Shown here: positions 33,868 through 35,726 of the stretch, piece by piece
How the letters are laid out: the number at the start of each line of letters is the position of its first letter
Position numbering within the stretch: the stretch's first letter is position 1
Assembly (NCBI GenBank): GCA_900088475.1
Contig: FLMG01000013.1
Location: 8,452-44,177, forward strand
Length of the DNA stretch: 35,726 bases
Source of the DNA: Hyphochytrium catenoides
Taxonomy: Eukaryota; Sar; Hyphochytriomycetes; Hyphochytriales; Hyphochytriaceae
Direction of reading: 5' to 3'
Translations under genes and position numbers: made by a program
Notes under the pieces: model-generated
Database searches by the model: none
Seen by the model: the letters and a program-made list of their open reading frames with translations, nothing else
Told to the model about the DNA's origin: nothing

Positions 33868-35443
33868 AACCTCTTCTCTCCTCATTGCCCTTCTCATACA
33901 CCCAATCTCCCCTTGTATGCTCCCTTTTGGCCTGTGATGTACAGATAGAGGCTCTTCCAATGAATGGACTGAGAGCTGTCTTAAAGTGAGAGATTCGTCT
34001 CCTTGCATATCAAATAAACCACCATCACTTCTACTGGACTAAGTGAGAGCCTATTGGTCTATAAGGAGCTCGTCTGGCCCCACACGTGCAAGCATTACGC
34101 TGCTCAGCACCTTCGTAAGACATCTGGGAGGGTGATCATCGACTTCTTGGCCACTATTTCATTACACCTGGAGTAGTTATGGGTTGTCGTTGATGGCTGA
34201 AGTAAGATCCTCTTCGTTACTTGGGTGGGCCTATAGCTGGGTCTGCCCTAGCGCTATGGACCTAGACCTTGACCCCACCGCCTGGCATGATCGAACTGAT
34301 CCGTTCAGCATTGCCGCGTCTCCGGCTGCACTTCCCTGCACAGCCACCATCGTGAAAGCCAGCTGCTTACCGATCACTTCCTCATTAGTCTGTGACGCTT
34401 CATTTCTTACCAATCATCGGCCACTGAGAGGGTGACGTTGAATCTGGACCTGGTGGCATTGCGAGACAGAGAAAAGCTAATCAGTACCAAGTGATAGGGG
34501 ATTGGTGCCGGTGAGATATCAGAGGGATACCTCTGGCCTCAGATAATCGCATATCTGTAAATGTGCAGTATTGATGCCAATTTAAGTCTGTTATTATTGC
34601 GGAAGTAGGTATCCGATATGGACATCCATTTTTTAGCCATTACATAAGTACTTCAGATCCTATAATAGTCGTAATAGTGCCGTGATAGAAGTGTAAGGGT
34701 AGAAAATTCCTGTGTGTTTCTTCGTGCCACTATGCAGAGCCGAGGGCCTCTTATTACTAAGGTTTTCAAACCTGCAAAGCCCTATATTCGGGGCATTTTA
34801 TCTTGGAGATGTCGCCGTATTACTACGTGGAATACAGTTCAGACGCGGCCTCAGTCTCTGGACCCCAAGGGAAACCTGCCTCAGAGGCGTGAGAACCCTT
34901 TCTTGTCGTCTGGGAGACAGGGAGAAGAAAGTTGAAGAGAGAGAGAGAGAGACAGAGAGAGAGAGACAGAGAGAGAGAGAGAACAAAAAGAGAGAGGAGA
35001 GAGCGAGAAAGAGAGTGAGAGAGAAGAGAAGGAAGAGAGAGCCATGCACATTAATCACAAGGGGATAGTAGAGAGGAGAGAGAGAGGAAGAAAGGGTAGG
35101 GAGCGTGGGATCACAGCTTATCAAGTGAGAGACAGGAGATGCTCTTGCTCTTAGAAGAGGTGCGGGTGCACAACTGCACAGAGACAGCAGGAGGGAGAGA
35201 CAGACTACATGTTGGCCACAGCGCCTTCACCAGGTCCGCGGGGAGACTGCGAGTCTGAAGGCATTCTCACGTTTTCCTCAGTCTGAGATTGCGCTCTGCA
35301 ACCCGCTCTGCAACCCGCTCTGCAACCCGCTGACACTCTGGCCTATCGCTAAGCTGGATAAGTGTGGGCTAGGGGAAGAGACAGAAAGAGAGTGAGAGAA
35401 AGAGAGTGAGAGAGAGAGAGAGAAAGAGAGACTGTGTACGAGA
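33868..35443. other. Intergenic region between the two secreted-protein genes
   Basis: A possible polyadenylation signal AATAAA lies at 34013-34018, about 150 nt after the stop. The rest is without a recognisable gene; an open frame at 34732-34935 (67 codons, basic) has no family motif. Purine repeats at 34935-35040 and 35380-35430 and a triple 12-nt repeat at 35293-35328 are present. Confidence 0.55.
35293..35328. repeat. 12-nt tandem repeat, three perfect copies
   Basis: GCTCTGCAACCC is repeated exactly three times, followed by a GCTG start of a decayed fourth unit. Confidence 0.95.
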
Positions 35444-35726
35444 ATGCACCTCTCCTCGTTGTTTCGGCGAGTTTCTTTGGCTGCTGTCATCGCCCTCTCG
35501 GTTGGCACAGCAGTAAGCGGGAAGAGAATTCCTCTACATTTGCTTATAAAGCAAAGCGCAGCCCTTAGTCTACAGGCCACGTCACCAGCTTTCGATGATG
35601 TCTCTTCCTCTCCATCCCTCCCTCTCGCGGATGATCACCAAGGTGCGGATACGTTTTATAAAGGCCTTGAGGAGCTGTTTCCTTTATCTGATCCACCTTC
35701 CCGCGTTTCTCTCTCTCTCTCTCTCT
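35444..35726 (+). CDS. Secreted protein, N-terminal part (runs off the right edge)
   Basis: The ATG at 35444-35446 opens a frame that stays open to the window end (94 codons). It starts MHLSSLFRRVSLAAVIALS and then VGTAVSGKR: a positively charged start, a hydrophobic core and a small-residue cleavage site, i.e. a signal peptide like that of the secreted-protein gene upstream. The rest is Ser/Pro/Asp-rich, and no domain is visible yet. The final CT run may belong to an intron beginning near the edge. It could be a related secreted protein, but the visible part shows no repeat of the upstream domain. Confidence 0.6.
   Translation, partial: MHLSSLFRRVSLAAVIALSVGTAVSGKRIPLHLLIKQSAALSLQATSPAFDDVSSSPSLPLADDHQGADTFYKGLEELFPLSDPPSRVSLSLSL

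Noticed and set aside
34732-34935. 67-codon basic ORF starting MQSRGPLITKV
   Set aside because: It has an ATG but no recognisable family, and it runs into a purine repeat; too short to support alone.

Overview
This is nuclear DNA from a gene-dense, intron-rich unicellular eukaryote. Coding regions only become complete after removing short GT-AG introns (46 to about 460 nt). Many introns carry a CTAAC branch-point-like motif and long CT runs, and the genes are typical eukaryotic ones: a UBR-box N-recognin, an SR splicing factor, the RNase P/MRP protein Rpp29, and Pol III tRNA genes. A TKL-type kinase with six membrane segments, an AP2/ERF-like motif inside a giant protein and an NG-Y...DGVP-Y type module suggest a protist of the alveolate/stramenopile kind. 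That placement is inference; there is no rRNA or plastid marker to prove it.

Layout. 1-1707 (-): five exons of a UBR1-type N-recognin, whose 3' end lies beyond the left edge. 1708-3172: intergenic, with two E2F-like sites and one doubtful small ORF. 3173-21505 (-): I could assemble one giant gene of 39 exons whose phases agree at every junction. It encodes about 3,311 residues: coiled coil, acidic/basic low complexity, an AP2-like segment, long unrecognised regions and a C-terminal EF-hand pair. Most of the GA/CT microsatellite DNA of the window lies in its introns. 22547-24273 (+): seven exons of an SRSF1-type SR protein, divergent from the giant gene. 24274-24888: a convergent gap that contains an RNase P/MRP-RNA-like signature and possible fold. 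24889-27403 (-): two-exon membrane TKL kinase with a DFA instead of a DFG motif. 28346-30060 (+): eight exons of Rpp29/POP4. 30879-31352: three identical tRNA-Val(UAC) genes, two on - and one on +. 32097-33867 (+): two-exon secreted protein made of seven tandem copies of a roughly 55-70 residue domain. 35444-right edge (+): the start of another secreted protein.

How the parts relate. The genes do not form a pathway cluster as in bacteria; they are ordinary neighbours in divergent and convergent pairs. The one suggestive link is RNA processing: an SR splicing factor, the RNase P/MRP subunit Rpp29, a possible RNase P/MRP-like RNA and three tRNA genes (RNase P substrates) lie within 9 kb. The least explained items are the giant protein, the seven-repeat secreted protein and the compact RNase P-like RNA candidate. 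All exon models were built by eye from reading frames, splice signals and family motifs, and need transcript support.
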